Shown: positions 1 to 6,568 of the stretch, in pieces
Position numbering within the stretch: the first letter of the stretch is position 1
Layout of the letters: every line of letters begins with the position of its first letter
DNA from: JAEZFI01 sp044508215
GTDB taxonomy: Bacteria; Actinomycetota; Acidimicrobiia; Acidimicrobiales; Microtrichaceae
DNA: 20,284 bases
Direction: 5' to 3'
NCBI GenBank assembly: GCA_044508215.1
Contig: JBIQID010000046.1
Span: 1 to 20,284 of the forward strand
Notes under the pieces: model-generated
Seen by the model: only the letters and a program-made list of their open reading frames with translations
The model's database searches: none
Told to the model about the DNA's origin: nothing
Program-made: the position numbers and the translations under genes

Positions 1-92
1 CCGGCTCAGCTTCACTCGCTGGCGCTCGCTTCTTCGTCCTCCGCTACCCGGCCTCCCCGACTGGCCGGGGCGTGGAGGGTCGCCAGGCTGCG

Positions 93-98
93 TAGGCT
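93..98 (+). promoter_or_regulatory. Possible -10 box of the first acyl-CoA dehydrogenase gene
   Basis: TAGGCT fits the actinobacterial TAnnnT -10 pattern and would give a leader of about 50 nt that includes the AGGGGG ribosome binding site at 141-146. No convincing -35 is visible. The rest of 1-154 holds no gene I can support. It contains a short GC hairpin (CCCCG/CGGGG around 56-70) and the direct repeat AGCGAG, read on the minus strand, near 15-30. Confidence 0.3.
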
Positions 99-154
99 CG
101 GCGGCCGACCCGGCCCGAGTGTGCCGGACCGCAGATCTCCAGGGGGTAGCCACG

Positions 155-1378
155 ATGGCCGTGACCGACGACGTGACCACGGACGAGAGCCGGTCGGGGC
201 TCGACCCCGAGGAGGCCCGTGTCCACGCGCTGGTCGACCAGCTGCTCGAGGAGTGCCCTCCCAAGGAGACACCCGAGCGTGAGTTCCTCGGGCGCCAGTA
301 CGACCTGGGGCTCGCCTGGGTCCAGTTCCCCGAGGGCAAGGGCGGTCTCGGCCTCTCGCCCAAGCTGAACCGCGCCTGGATCAGCCGGATCCTCGCCGCG
401 GGCGGCCCGATCGGCGGTGCGAAGAACCCGATCGGCTACGGCATGTGCGCACCGGCGCTCGTGGTCCACGGCACCGAGGAGCAGCAGGACGAGTACCTCC
501 GCCCCCTCTTCACCAACGAGCACATCTGGTGCCAGCTGTTCAGCGAGCCCGGCGCAGGCTCGGACGTGGCGTCGCTCGCCACGCGGGCGGTGCGCGACGG
601 CGACGAGTGGATCGTCAACGGCCAGAAGGTGTGGACCACGCTCGCCCACATCTCGAGGTACGGCCTTCTCGTCGCCCGGACCGACACGGAGCAGCCCAAG
701 CACCGGGGCATGACCGCGTTCGTGGTCGACATGGAGGCCGAAGGCGTCGAGACCCGGCCGCTGCGGCAGATCACCGGCGAGGCCGAGTTCAACGAGGTGT
801 ACTTCACCGACGCCCGGATCCCCGACTCGCTCCGGGTCGACGACGAGGGGCGTGGGTGGGCGGTCGCCATCACGACCCTCATGAACGAGCGCGTGTCCAT
901 CGGCGGGGGAGTGCCCGCCAAGGGATCGGGACCGATCGGTCAGCTGGTCGGCCTCTGGGAGCGCCTCGGCGCCGACGACCCGGTGGCCCGCGACCGGATG
1001 GCGCAGCTGTGGATCCGTGCCGAGGTGAACCGCCTCACCAACATGCGCGCCGCCGCGGCCCGCCAGGCAGGCACTCCCGGGCCCGAGGGCTCGGTCTCCA
1101 AGCTGGCGATGGCCGAGCTGAACAAGGAGATCTACGACTTCGCGGTCGACCTGATGGGCGCAGAGGGGCTGCTCTTCTCGAGCTACGACATGCACCAGCC
1201 CAAGATGGCCCTCTTCACCGACGACCTCGCGAAGAACTTCCTCCGCGCCCGGGCGAACTCCATCGAGGGCGGCACCTCGGAGGTGATGAGGAACATCCTG
1301 GGGGAGCGGGTGCTCGGCCTGCCCGGCGACGTGAGGGCCGACAAGGACCTGCCCTGGAGCCAGGTCCCGCGCTCCTGA
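155..1378 (+). CDS. Acyl-CoA dehydrogenase, FadE-like
   Basis: FAD-dependent alpha,beta-dehydrogenation of an acyl-CoA thioester, the first step of a beta-oxidation cycle, in the cytoplasm; 407 aa. The start is ATG 155 because AGGGGG lies 8 nt upstream; an in-frame GTG at 119 has no such signal. Visible motifs are the flavin/substrate segment CQLFSEPGAGSDVAS (126-140), WIVNGQKVWTT (152-162) and the C-terminal IEGGTSEVMRNILGERVLGLP-type block. The position of the MCAD C-terminal catalytic Glu is Gly here (GGT instead of EGT). The likely base is Glu245 in helix G (MNERVSIGG), as in isovaleryl- and long-chain acyl-CoA dehydrogenases. This class often works as heteromeric FadE pairs, but no partner is adjacent. 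Substrate cannot be read from sequence. It stands 44 nt before pyruvate kinase, which has its own promoter. Confidence 0.93.
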   Translation: MAVTDDVTTDESRSGLDPEEARVHALVDQLLEECPPKETPEREFLGRQYDLGLAWVQFPEGKGGLGLSPKLNRAWISRILAAGGPIGGAKNPIGYGMCAPALVVHGTEEQQDEYLRPLFTNEHIWCQLFSEPGAGSDVASLATRAVRDGDEWIVNGQKVWTTLAHISRYGLLVARTDTEQPKHRGMTAFVVDMEAEGVETRPLRQITGEAEFNEVYFTDARIPDSLRVDDEGRGWAVAITTLMNERVSIGGGVPAKGSGPIGQLVGLWERLGADDPVARDRMAQLWIRAEVNRLTNMRAAAARQAGTPGPEGSVSKLAMAELNKEIYDFAVDLMGAEGLLFSSYDMHQPKMALFTDDLAKNFLRARANSIEGGTSEVMRNILGERVLGLPGDVRADKDLPWSQVPRS

Positions 1379-1410
1379 CGCGCATCCGTAGGTTGCCGGA
1401 GGCCCGCCGA

Positions 1411-1416
1411 TAGCCT
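1411..1416 (+). promoter_or_regulatory. -10 box of a leaderless promoter for pyruvate kinase
   Basis: TAGCCT is followed by 6 nt (GAGCGG) and then the ATG at 1423. This places transcription start at or next to the start codon. No -35 of standard spacing is obvious, which is common for actinobacterial promoters. Confidence 0.6.
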
Positions 1417-1422
1417 GAGCGG

Positions 1423-2862
1423 ATGGGCCGCCGCACGAAGATCATCGCAACGATCGGGCCGGCGAGCGACGATCCGGCCACGTTGCGGATGATGATCGAG
1501 GCGGGCATGGACGTCGCCCGCATCGGCCTCGCGCACGGCTCGCTGGGCGACGCCATCGAACGGTCGCGCAGGGTGAAGCAGGTCGCCGCCGAGGTGGGTC
1601 GCGCTGTCGGCGTCCTCATCGACCTCCCCGGCCCGAAGGTGCGCCTCGGCGCCTTTCCCGACGGCGGAGCGATGCTCGAGACCGGCTCCACGGTCGTGCT
1701 CCGCCCCGGCGTCGAGCAGAGCACCGCCACGTCGCTCGGCGTCGACTACCAGCACCTGCTCTCGGACGTGCAGGCGGGCGACCTCCTCGCCGTCGGCGAC
1801 GGGACCGTCCGGCTGCGCCTCACCTCCGTGGACGGCGACGACGCCAAGGCCGAGGTGCTCCACGGCGGTCCGGTGCAGGGACGCCCCGGCCTCCACGTCC
1901 CCTCCGACCGCCTCACCATGGCCACGCCCACGGCCGAGGACATCTACAAGCTCGACGCGTTCGTCGACGAGGGCGTCGACATGGTCGCGATCAGCTTCGT
2001 GCGGTCCGCCCACGACATCCGCCGGGTGGGCGTCGAGCCCGCTCCGCGCGGTCCGCTCATCGTGGCGAAGATCGAGACCCGCGCCGCGGTGCAGAACCTC
2101 GAGGGCATCGTCGAGGTCGCCGGCGCCGTGATGGTCGCCCGCGGCGACCTCGGCATCGAGCTGGGCATCGAGGAGCTGCCGCACCTCCAGAAGCGGATCA
2201 TCCGCGAGTGCATCGCCCTCGGCCGTCCCGTGATCACTGCCACGCAGATGCTCGAGTCGATGGTCCACTCGCCGGCACCCACCCGCGCCGAGGTGACCGA
2301 CGTGGCGAACGCCGTGTTCGACGGTTCGTCGGCGGTGATGCTCTCGGCGGAGACGGCGATCGGTCACGACCCGGTCGCTGCGGTGGCGACGATGTCCCGC
2401 GTGGCCGAGCGGGCCGACCTCGAGTTCGACTACGACGGCTGGGCCCGGCGGGTGCAGAGCCTCAACCGTCGCACCAGCCACGGCACCGGCCGGATCACCG
2501 ACGCGATGACCGGCGCCGCGTGGCGTGCGGCCACCGAGGTCGGCGCGGCGGCGATCATCTGCATCTCCGACACGGGGTTCACCGTGCGCTCGATCGCCCG
2601 GTTCCGGCCCTCGATGCCGATCCTCGGGTTCAGCCCGAACCCCCGCACGGTCAACCAGCTCACCGTCAGCTGGGGCACCACGCCGCTCCCCGGCCCCTCC
2701 GGCGTCAACTCGCTCGACACGATGGCCGACCTCGTGTGCATCGCCCGGGACCAGGGGCACGTCCGGCGGGGCGACACCGTCGCAGTGCTCGCCGGCGTCC
2801 GGTCGAAGCACGACGTGGGCGGCCAGGCGACCGACCTCCTCAGGCTGGTCACCGTCCCGTGA
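1423..2862 (+). CDS. pyk: Pyruvate kinase, predicted K+-independent type
   Basis: Transfers phosphate from phosphoenolpyruvate to ADP, giving pyruvate and ATP (last step of glycolysis); cytoplasmic, normally a tetramer. The 479 aa length is usual. RTKIIATIGPAS opens the TIM barrel (4-15). Catalytic residues are present: Arg33, Arg74, Lys216 in AKIET, Glu218 and Asp242 in ARGDLG (Mg2+ ligands), and Thr274 in ATQMLESM; PTRAEVTDVANAVFDG follows. The monovalent-cation site is altered: the N and S of the usual RxNxSHG are Gly35 and Ala37 (ARIGLAHG), and DTKGPEIRTG reads DLPGPKVRLG, putting Lys72 at the rabbit Glu117 position. In this family Lys there marks K+-independent enzymes. The start is fixed by a TAGCCT box 6 nt upstream. 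An alpha/beta hydrolase follows after 4 nt. Confidence 0.96.
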   Translation: MGRRTKIIATIGPASDDPATLRMMIEAGMDVARIGLAHGSLGDAIERSRRVKQVAAEVGRAVGVLIDLPGPKVRLGAFPDGGAMLETGSTVVLRPGVEQSTATSLGVDYQHLLSDVQAGDLLAVGDGTVRLRLTSVDGDDAKAEVLHGGPVQGRPGLHVPSDRLTMATPTAEDIYKLDAFVDEGVDMVAISFVRSAHDIRRVGVEPAPRGPLIVAKIETRAAVQNLEGIVEVAGAVMVARGDLGIELGIEELPHLQKRIIRECIALGRPVITATQMLESMVHSPAPTRAEVTDVANAVFDGSSAVMLSAETAIGHDPVAAVATMSRVAERADLEFDYDGWARRVQSLNRRTSHGTGRITDAMTGAAWRAATEVGAAAIICISDTGFTVRSIARFRPSMPILGFSPNPRTVNQLTVSWGTTPLPGPSGVNSLDTMADLVCIARDQGHVRRGDTVAVLAGVRSKHDVGGQATDLLRLVTVP

Positions 2863-2866
2863 CCCG

Positions 2867-3655
2867 ATGAGGTCCCGGCAGGTCCGGGCGCGAGACCTCG
2901 AGGGTGCCTGGTTCGAGGGTGAGCTGCCGCCGATCGTGTTCGTCCACGGCACGATGGACCGCTCCGCGGGCCTGCGACGCTCGGTGCGTGCCGTGCAGCC
3001 CGTCGGTGTGCTGACCTACGACCGGCGGGGCTACGCGCGGTCCCTCGGGGCCGGGGACGGCTCGACCTCGATGGACGAGCAGGTGGCGGACCTCCTGGGC
3101 ATGGTCGACGCCGTGACCACCGGTCCGGTGGTCGCGGTCGGGCACAGCCTCGGCGCGCTGATCGCCCTCCACGCGGCGGTGCGCCACCCCGACCGGGTGC
3201 TGTCGGTGGGGGCGTGGGAGCCGCCGATGCCGTGGTTCGACTGGTACCGGGCCGACGCCGAGGACGCGGGGATCGTGGGCGACGACGAGGACCCGGCGGA
3301 CGCAGCGGAGCGGTTCATGCGCGTGATGATCGGCAACCGCCTCTGGGAGCGACTGCCGCGCAGCTTCCGCGAGGAGCGACGGTCGGAGGGCGTCACCCTG
3401 CGCGCCGACCTGGCACTGGTGGCCGACCCGTCGTCGGTGCTCGACCTCTCCACGGTCCCCGTCCCCGTCGTCGCCGGGTGCGGCTCGGAGAGCAGCGAGC
3501 GGTTCCGGCGCTCCGCCGCCACCGTGGCGGCCGAGGTGCAGGGGGCCACGCTCCACGAGGTCGAGGGAGCCACCCACGGCGCCCACCTGACCCACTCCGT
3601 CGAGTTCGCCCGCTTCGCGCTGGCGGCGCGGGCCCGGGCACCGCTCGCAGCCTGA
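2867..3655 (+). CDS. Alpha/beta hydrolase
   Basis: Serine hydrolase of unknown ester or amide substrate, 262 aa, no signal peptide, so probably cytoplasmic. Visible fold landmarks are the oxyanion segment VFVHGTMDRS (24-33), the nucleophile elbow VGHSLGA with Ser94, and the C-terminal GATHGAH with His237. The usual Asp after strand 7 is not obvious (VVAGCGSESS); Glu118 after strand 6 (GAWEPP) is a candidate acid. The frame is open upstream inside pyk, but ATG 2867 is the first sensible start. It lies 4 nt after the pyk stop without a clear Shine-Dalgarno, so it is probably translated from the pyk transcript. Function in glycolysis is not implied; the linkage may only be transcriptional. Confidence 0.85.
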   Translation: MRSRQVRARDLEGAWFEGELPPIVFVHGTMDRSAGLRRSVRAVQPVGVLTYDRRGYARSLGAGDGSTSMDEQVADLLGMVDAVTTGPVVAVGHSLGALIALHAAVRHPDRVLSVGAWEPPMPWFDWYRADAEDAGIVGDDEDPADAAERFMRVMIGNRLWERLPRSFREERRSEGVTLRADLALVADPSSVLDLSTVPVPVVAGCGSESSERFRRSAATVAAEVQGATLHEVEGATHGAHLTHSVEFARFALAARARAPLAA

Positions 3656-3724
3656 CGCGACCTGCTCGACGGGCCCCTACGAGCCGCGATCGCGGAGAGC
3701 AGCCGCGGGGTCGTGCCCGCGTCC

Positions 3725-3730
3725 TACCAT
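3725..3730 (+). promoter_or_regulatory. -10 box of a leaderless promoter for the patatin gene
   Basis: TACCAT is followed by 6 nt (CGAAAC) and the GTG at 3737. This spacing matches the pyk, CDF and acyl-CoA dehydrogenase promoters here and supports GTG 3737 over the in-frame GTG at 3713, which lies upstream of the box. Confidence 0.6.
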
Positions 3731-3736
3731 CGAAAC

Positions 3737-4771
3737 GTGCCTGCACTGCCTCGTCGTCGCCGACCTCGTGTGGTCTTCGTCCTCTCCGGGGGCGGGAACC
3801 TCGGAGCGATCCAGGTGGGACAGCTGCGGGCGTTGGCAGAGCGCGACATCATGGCCGACCTCGTGATCGGATGCTCCGTCGGTGCGCTCAACGGCGCCGC
3901 TTACGCCACCGACCCGACCCTGGTCGGCGTGCGGCACCTCGAGTCGCTGTGGCGGTCCACCGGTGCGCCCGACCTGATGCCGTCGAGCCGCATCCCGAGC
4001 CCGATCCAGCTGGTCCGCAAGGGCACGTCCCTCTACCGGAACGAGGGCCTGCGGAACGGGATCGAGCGGTTCCTCGGCGGTCGCACCGCGTTCGAGGACC
4101 TCGAGGTGCCGTTCCAGTGCGTGGCGACCGACATGGACGCCGCGATGGAGCACTGGTTCACCTCTGGTCCGCTGGTCGAGCCGATCCTGGCGTCGGCCGC
4201 GCTGCCGTCGGTGTACCCGCCGGTGACGATCGACGGCCGCCGGTACCTCGACGGCGGGGTCGTGAACAACGTGCCGATCAGCCGGGCGCTCGAACTGGGA
4301 GCCAGGCGCATCTACGTGTTGCACGTGGGCCTCCACGGGCGTCCCGAGGTCGACATCCGCCGCCCGATCGACGCAGCGCTCACCGCCTACTGGATCGCCC
4401 GCAACGCCCGGTTCGCTCGTGACCTGGCGACCATCCCGAAGAACGCCGAGGTGGTCGTGCTGCCGCCCGGCGATCGTCCGGACCTGCGCTACGACGACTT
4501 CAGCCAGACGCCGGCGCTGGTGGAGCAGGGCTACACGGGTGCGGCGACCCACCTCGACGAGCTCGCCGAGGCCGAGGCCACCGAGCCGGGGCTCGCGGCG
4601 CGGCTGCGCCACGAGATGTTCCAGACGGCCGAGTGGCGCCGCGTGCTGGAGCGCCGCCGTCGCGCGGGCGTGGTCGAGCCACCGGCCGAAGAGCTCGAAC
4701 CGGAGGTGCAGGACGACCCCGAGGTCGACGAGATCCTCCTCGAGCCGGTGGGGGACGAGCCCACCTCCTGA
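3737..4771 (+). CDS. Patatin-like phospholipase
   Basis: Predicted Ser-Asp dyad lipid acyl hydrolase (phospholipase A/lysophospholipase type), 344 aa from GTG 3737. The glycine-rich oxyanion loop SGGGNLG is at 17-23, the nucleophile elbow GCSVG at 45-49 (Ser47), and the catalytic Asp in LDGGVVNN at residue 172. The block ASAALPSVYPPV before it is typical of the bacterial RssA/YchK-like branch. There is no signal peptide; an Arg-rich N-terminus (RRRRPR) precedes the first strand. The last 40 residues are acidic and probably disordered. The start was chosen from the TACCAT box 6 nt upstream. It has its own promoter after the pyk-hydrolase pair. The substrate lipid is unknown. Confidence 0.92.
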   Translation: MPALPRRRRPRVVFVLSGGGNLGAIQVGQLRALAERDIMADLVIGCSVGALNGAAYATDPTLVGVRHLESLWRSTGAPDLMPSSRIPSPIQLVRKGTSLYRNEGLRNGIERFLGGRTAFEDLEVPFQCVATDMDAAMEHWFTSGPLVEPILASAALPSVYPPVTIDGRRYLDGGVVNNVPISRALELGARRIYVLHVGLHGRPEVDIRRPIDAALTAYWIARNARFARDLATIPKNAEVVVLPPGDRPDLRYDDFSQTPALVEQGYTGAATHLDELAEAEATEPGLAARLRHEMFQTAEWRRVLERRRRAGVVEPPAEELEPEVQDDPEVDEILLEPVGDEPTS

Positions 4772-4801
4772 CCTCGGCGCCGCCAGGTCGACCGATCACA
4801 C

Positions 4802-4817
4802 ATGCGGAAAGTCGCAT
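4802..4817 (+). promoter_or_regulatory. Candidate operator: inverted repeat at the CDF promoter
   Basis: ATGCG (4802-4806), 6-nt spacer, CGCAT (4813-4817). The right arm also lies in the 10-bp palindrome GCATATATGC (4814-4823), which covers the -10 box. A dimeric repressor bound here would block transcription. Dyads with this spacing near metal exporters are typical of ArsR/SmtB-type sensors, but no regulator gene is in the window, so the binder is unknown. Confidence 0.45.
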
Positions 4818-4818
4818 A

Positions 4819-4824
4819 TATGCT
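4819..4824 (+). promoter_or_regulatory. -10 box of a leaderless promoter for the CDF exporter
   Basis: TATGCT, then GGGGTG, then ATG 4831: the same 6-nt spacing as the other leaderless promoters in this window. Confidence 0.6.
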
Positions 4825-4830
4825 GGGGTG

Positions 4831-5530
4831 ATGGGCTCGCACTCGCACGGAGGTCAGCACGGGCACTCGCACGGGACCTCTCTGGCTCGGGCCTCCGAAC
4901 GCCACCGTCGACCGTTGGCGATCGCCCTCTGCCTCGTCCTGGCGTTCCTCGGGGTCCAGGTGGTGGCAGCCCTCCTCTCCGGNNNNNNNNNNNNNNNNNN
5001 NNNNNNNNNNNNNNNNNNNNNNNNNNNNNNNNNNNNNNNNNNNNNNNNNNNNNNNNNNNNNNNNNNNNNNNNNNNNNNNNNNAGGGGCCTACGCCGAGGT
5101 GCTGGCCGACCTGGTGGGCTCGGTGGGCGTGATCGTGGCCGCAGGAGCGATGTGGCTCACCGGCTGGCTCTGGATCGACCCCGTGGTGGGTGCCGGCATC
5201 GGGCTCTTCATCGTGCCCAGGGCGCTCCGCCTGGCGCGCGACTCCCTGCGGGTGCTGCTCCAGGAGGCACCGGCGCACCTCGACGTGGGCGAGCTCTCGG
5301 CGGAGCTCGCAGCGATCGACGGCGTCACCGACGTGCACGACGTGCACCTGTGGACCCTCACCTCCGACATGGAGGTGCTCACGGCACACCTCGTGCACGG
5401 CGAGGGCGTGGACGGCCACGGGGTGCTGGACGCGGCGCGCGAGCTGCTGCAGGACCGCTACGGCGTGCACCACGCAACGCTCCAGGTCGAGCCATCGGAC
5501 CACCAGGGGTGCGACGAGCTCGACTGGTGA
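4831..5530 (+). CDS. Cation diffusion facilitator metal exporter, interrupted by assembly gap
   Basis: Proton-driven export of divalent metal (Zn/Cd/Co type) across the inner membrane. The N-terminal piece (4831-4982) has a His-rich start (HSHGGQHGHSHG) and the first helix, ending LLSG. After the gap, 5084-5530 encodes the fifth helix (GAYAEVLADLVGSVGV), the sixth helix and the cytoplasmic domain (DVHDVHLWTLTSDMEVLTAHLV), ending CDELDW. The two pieces are in different frames across exactly 100 Ns, so the N run cannot be the true length. By comparison with CDF proteins about 100-115 codons are missing, including the TM2 metal-site aspartates. The TM5 motif is ExxxD, where zinc CDFs have HxxxD. 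The start is set by the TATGCT box 6 nt upstream, inside a possible metal operator. Confidence 0.88.
4983..5082. other. Assembly gap (100 Ns)
   Basis: Exactly 100 unknown bases, the conventional placeholder for a gap of unknown size. The reading frames on either side do not join at this length; the true length should be a multiple of 3 if the gene is intact. Confidence 0.98.
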
Positions 5531-5575
5531 GGCCGCGGCCTGGTGCCGTCAGCCGTCAGCCGGTCGCCGGAGTGA

Positions 5576-6262
5576 TCAGATCGGGTCGGAGGGAGCGCCC
5601 CGGTCGCTGGGCTGCTCGTCCGGGACCACCGAGCCGTCCGTCCGCACGAAGCGTGGGCGCAGCAGCCTGAACCACACGAAGGCCAGCACCGCGCCGACGA
5701 TCGCCACGATGACGGCGCCCTGCAGCAGGCCGACCGCGTCACCGACCTGTTCCCAGCGGTCACCGAGCACGGCACCGGCGCCGATCAGCGCAGCGTTCCA
5801 GATCAGGCTGCCGATGGCGGTGCACACCGTGAAGGGCACCGCCGCCATCCGCCGGAACCCGGCTGGGACCGACACCACGGACCGCACCAGCGGCACGCAC
5901 CGGCCCAACAGGACCGCCGCACGGGAGCGCCGGTCGAACCACGTCTCGGCACGGGTCAGGTCGGCCTCCTTCACGCCGACCCACCGTCCGTAGCGGGCGA
6001 CGAAGGCCCGGAGGCGCACCGGCCCGATCCACGCTGACACGCCGTAGAGGATCCAGGCGCCCACCACCGAGCCGACGGTGGCAGCGGCGATCATGCCCAC
6101 GAGGTTGGCGTCGCCTCGACCGGCTACGAAGCCGGCCAGCGGGAGCACCACCTCGGAGGGGATCGGGGGGAAGAGGTTCTCGAGGGTGACGAGGAAGCCG
6201 ACGCCCAGGTAGCCGAGCGCTGCGATGACGTCGGAGACCCAGTCGGTCAGGTCGGTCAGCAC
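5576..6262 (-). CDS. DedA family integral membrane protein
   Basis: DedA/SNARE-associated (VTT) family, 228 aa; members are proton-linked inner-membrane proteins implicated in lipid-carrier or phospholipid flipping and envelope homeostasis. The motif ENLFPPIPSEVVLPLAG is at 28-44, and the second half has GRCVPLVRSVVSVPAG (120-135), whose Arg121 and Arg127 match the two Arg needed in E. coli YqjA/YghB. Hydrophobic stretches lie near 10-30, 36-75, 115-160 and 165-200. The start is GTG 6262, with GGGAG about 10 nt upstream. The start overlaps the end of a possible 30-codon leader ORF by 7 nt. The gene converges on the CDF exporter with 45 nt between them, holding a GGCCGCGGCC palindrome at 5531-5540. 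The exact substrate is unknown. Confidence 0.93.
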   Translation of the reverse strand: MLTDLTDWVSDVIAALGYLGVGFLVTLENLFPPIPSEVVLPLAGFVAGRGDANLVGMIAAATVGSVVGAWILYGVSAWIGPVRLRAFVARYGRWVGVKEADLTRAETWFDRRSRAAVLLGRCVPLVRSVVSVPAGFRRMAAVPFTVCTAIGSLIWNAALIGAGAVLGDRWEQVGDAVGLLQGAVIVAIVGAVLAFVWFRLLRPRFVRTDGSVVPDEQPSDRGAPSDPI

Positions 6263-6348
6263 GGCCGCATCGCTCCCGTGGTGGAGCGGTCACCGCCCGG
6301 AGGCGTCCCCGGGGCGGTGGCGGTGGGGGCCGGAGCTGCAGGTGGCAT
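6256..6348 (-). CDS. Possible leader ORF upstream of dedA-like gene
   Basis: A 30-codon frame from ATG 6348, preceded by GAGAGAGG with 6 nt spacing, a better ribosome binding site than that of the DedA gene. The product is Pro/Ala/Thr rich (starts MPPAAPAPTATAPG) and ends RPC. Its TGA (6258-6256) lies just inside the DedA start GTGCTGA, a 7-nt overlap that would suit translational coupling. It resembles no family known to me and may be a regulatory leader peptide or chance. Confidence 0.35.
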   Translation of the reverse strand: MPPAAPAPTATAPGTPPGGDRSTTGAMRPC

Positions 6349-6429
6349 TGTCAGCCTCTCTCGGAAGGTCGGTCGGTGGGGCGAGGTGGTGTGACCCCAG
6401 CGGCCGGCGCAGGGGACGCCGTAGAGCAC

Positions 6430-6456
6430 GAAGCCCCCTGCCAGGCAGGGGGCTTC
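6430..6456 (-). terminator. Hairpin terminator of tRNA-Gly
   Basis: Perfect 13-bp inverted repeat GAAGCCCCCTGCC / GGCAGGGGGCTTC with a single central base (the hairpin will open a few pairs for a loop). It starts 3 nt past the CCA end of tRNA-Gly. There is no long T tract, so it is an intrinsic terminator of the GC-rich actinobacterial kind. Confidence 0.75.
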
Positions 6457-6458
6457 TG

Positions 6459-6534
6459 TGGAGCGGACGACCAGATTCGAACTGGCGACCCTCACCTTGG
6501 CAAGGTGATGCTCTACCAACTGAGCTACGTCCGC
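6459..6534 (-). tRNA. tRNA-Gly (anticodon GCC)
   Basis: Read on the minus strand: acceptor stem GCGGACG/CGTCCGC, D arm GCTC...GAGC, anticodon stem TCACC/GGTGA around loop TTGCCAA (anticodon GCC), T arm GCCAG-TTCGAAT-CTGGT, discriminator T and an encoded CCA (6461-6459). All arms pair fully; 76 nt. Confidence 0.97.
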
Positions 6535-6544
6535 AGCGGGGGCG

Positions 6545-6550
6545 AGTGTA
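6545..6550 (-). promoter_or_regulatory. -10 box of tRNA-Gly
   Basis: TACACT on the minus strand, 10 nt before the mature tRNA 5' end. The other two tRNA genes here have TAnnnT boxes 9 and 11 nt upstream. The -35 region would fall at the very end of the preceding permease frame. Confidence 0.55.
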
Positions 6551-6568
6551 GCAAGCCCGCCGACACGC

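Noticed and set aside
1..154. A short minus-strand frame of 86 codons at the left edge
   Set aside because: It overlaps the start of the acyl-CoA dehydrogenase, has no ribosome binding site or domain, and is Arg/Pro/Gly-rich like other shadow frames.
1183..2952. A minus-strand frame of 589 codons opposite pyruvate kinase
   Set aside because: It is the antisense of a gene with complete family motifs; its composition (His, Arg, Asp, Gly) is typical of a shadow frame.
3684..3695. Palindrome CCGCGATCGCGG, resembling the cyanobacterial HIP1 octamer GCGATCGC
   Set aside because: Single copy in a GC-rich spacer, with no repetition elsewhere that I noticed; likely chance or part of a weak terminator.
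5548..5561. Tandem GTCAGCC repeat between the CDF and DedA genes
   Set aside because: Two 7-bp copies only, with no clear stem or T tract; too short to call a terminator or repeat element.
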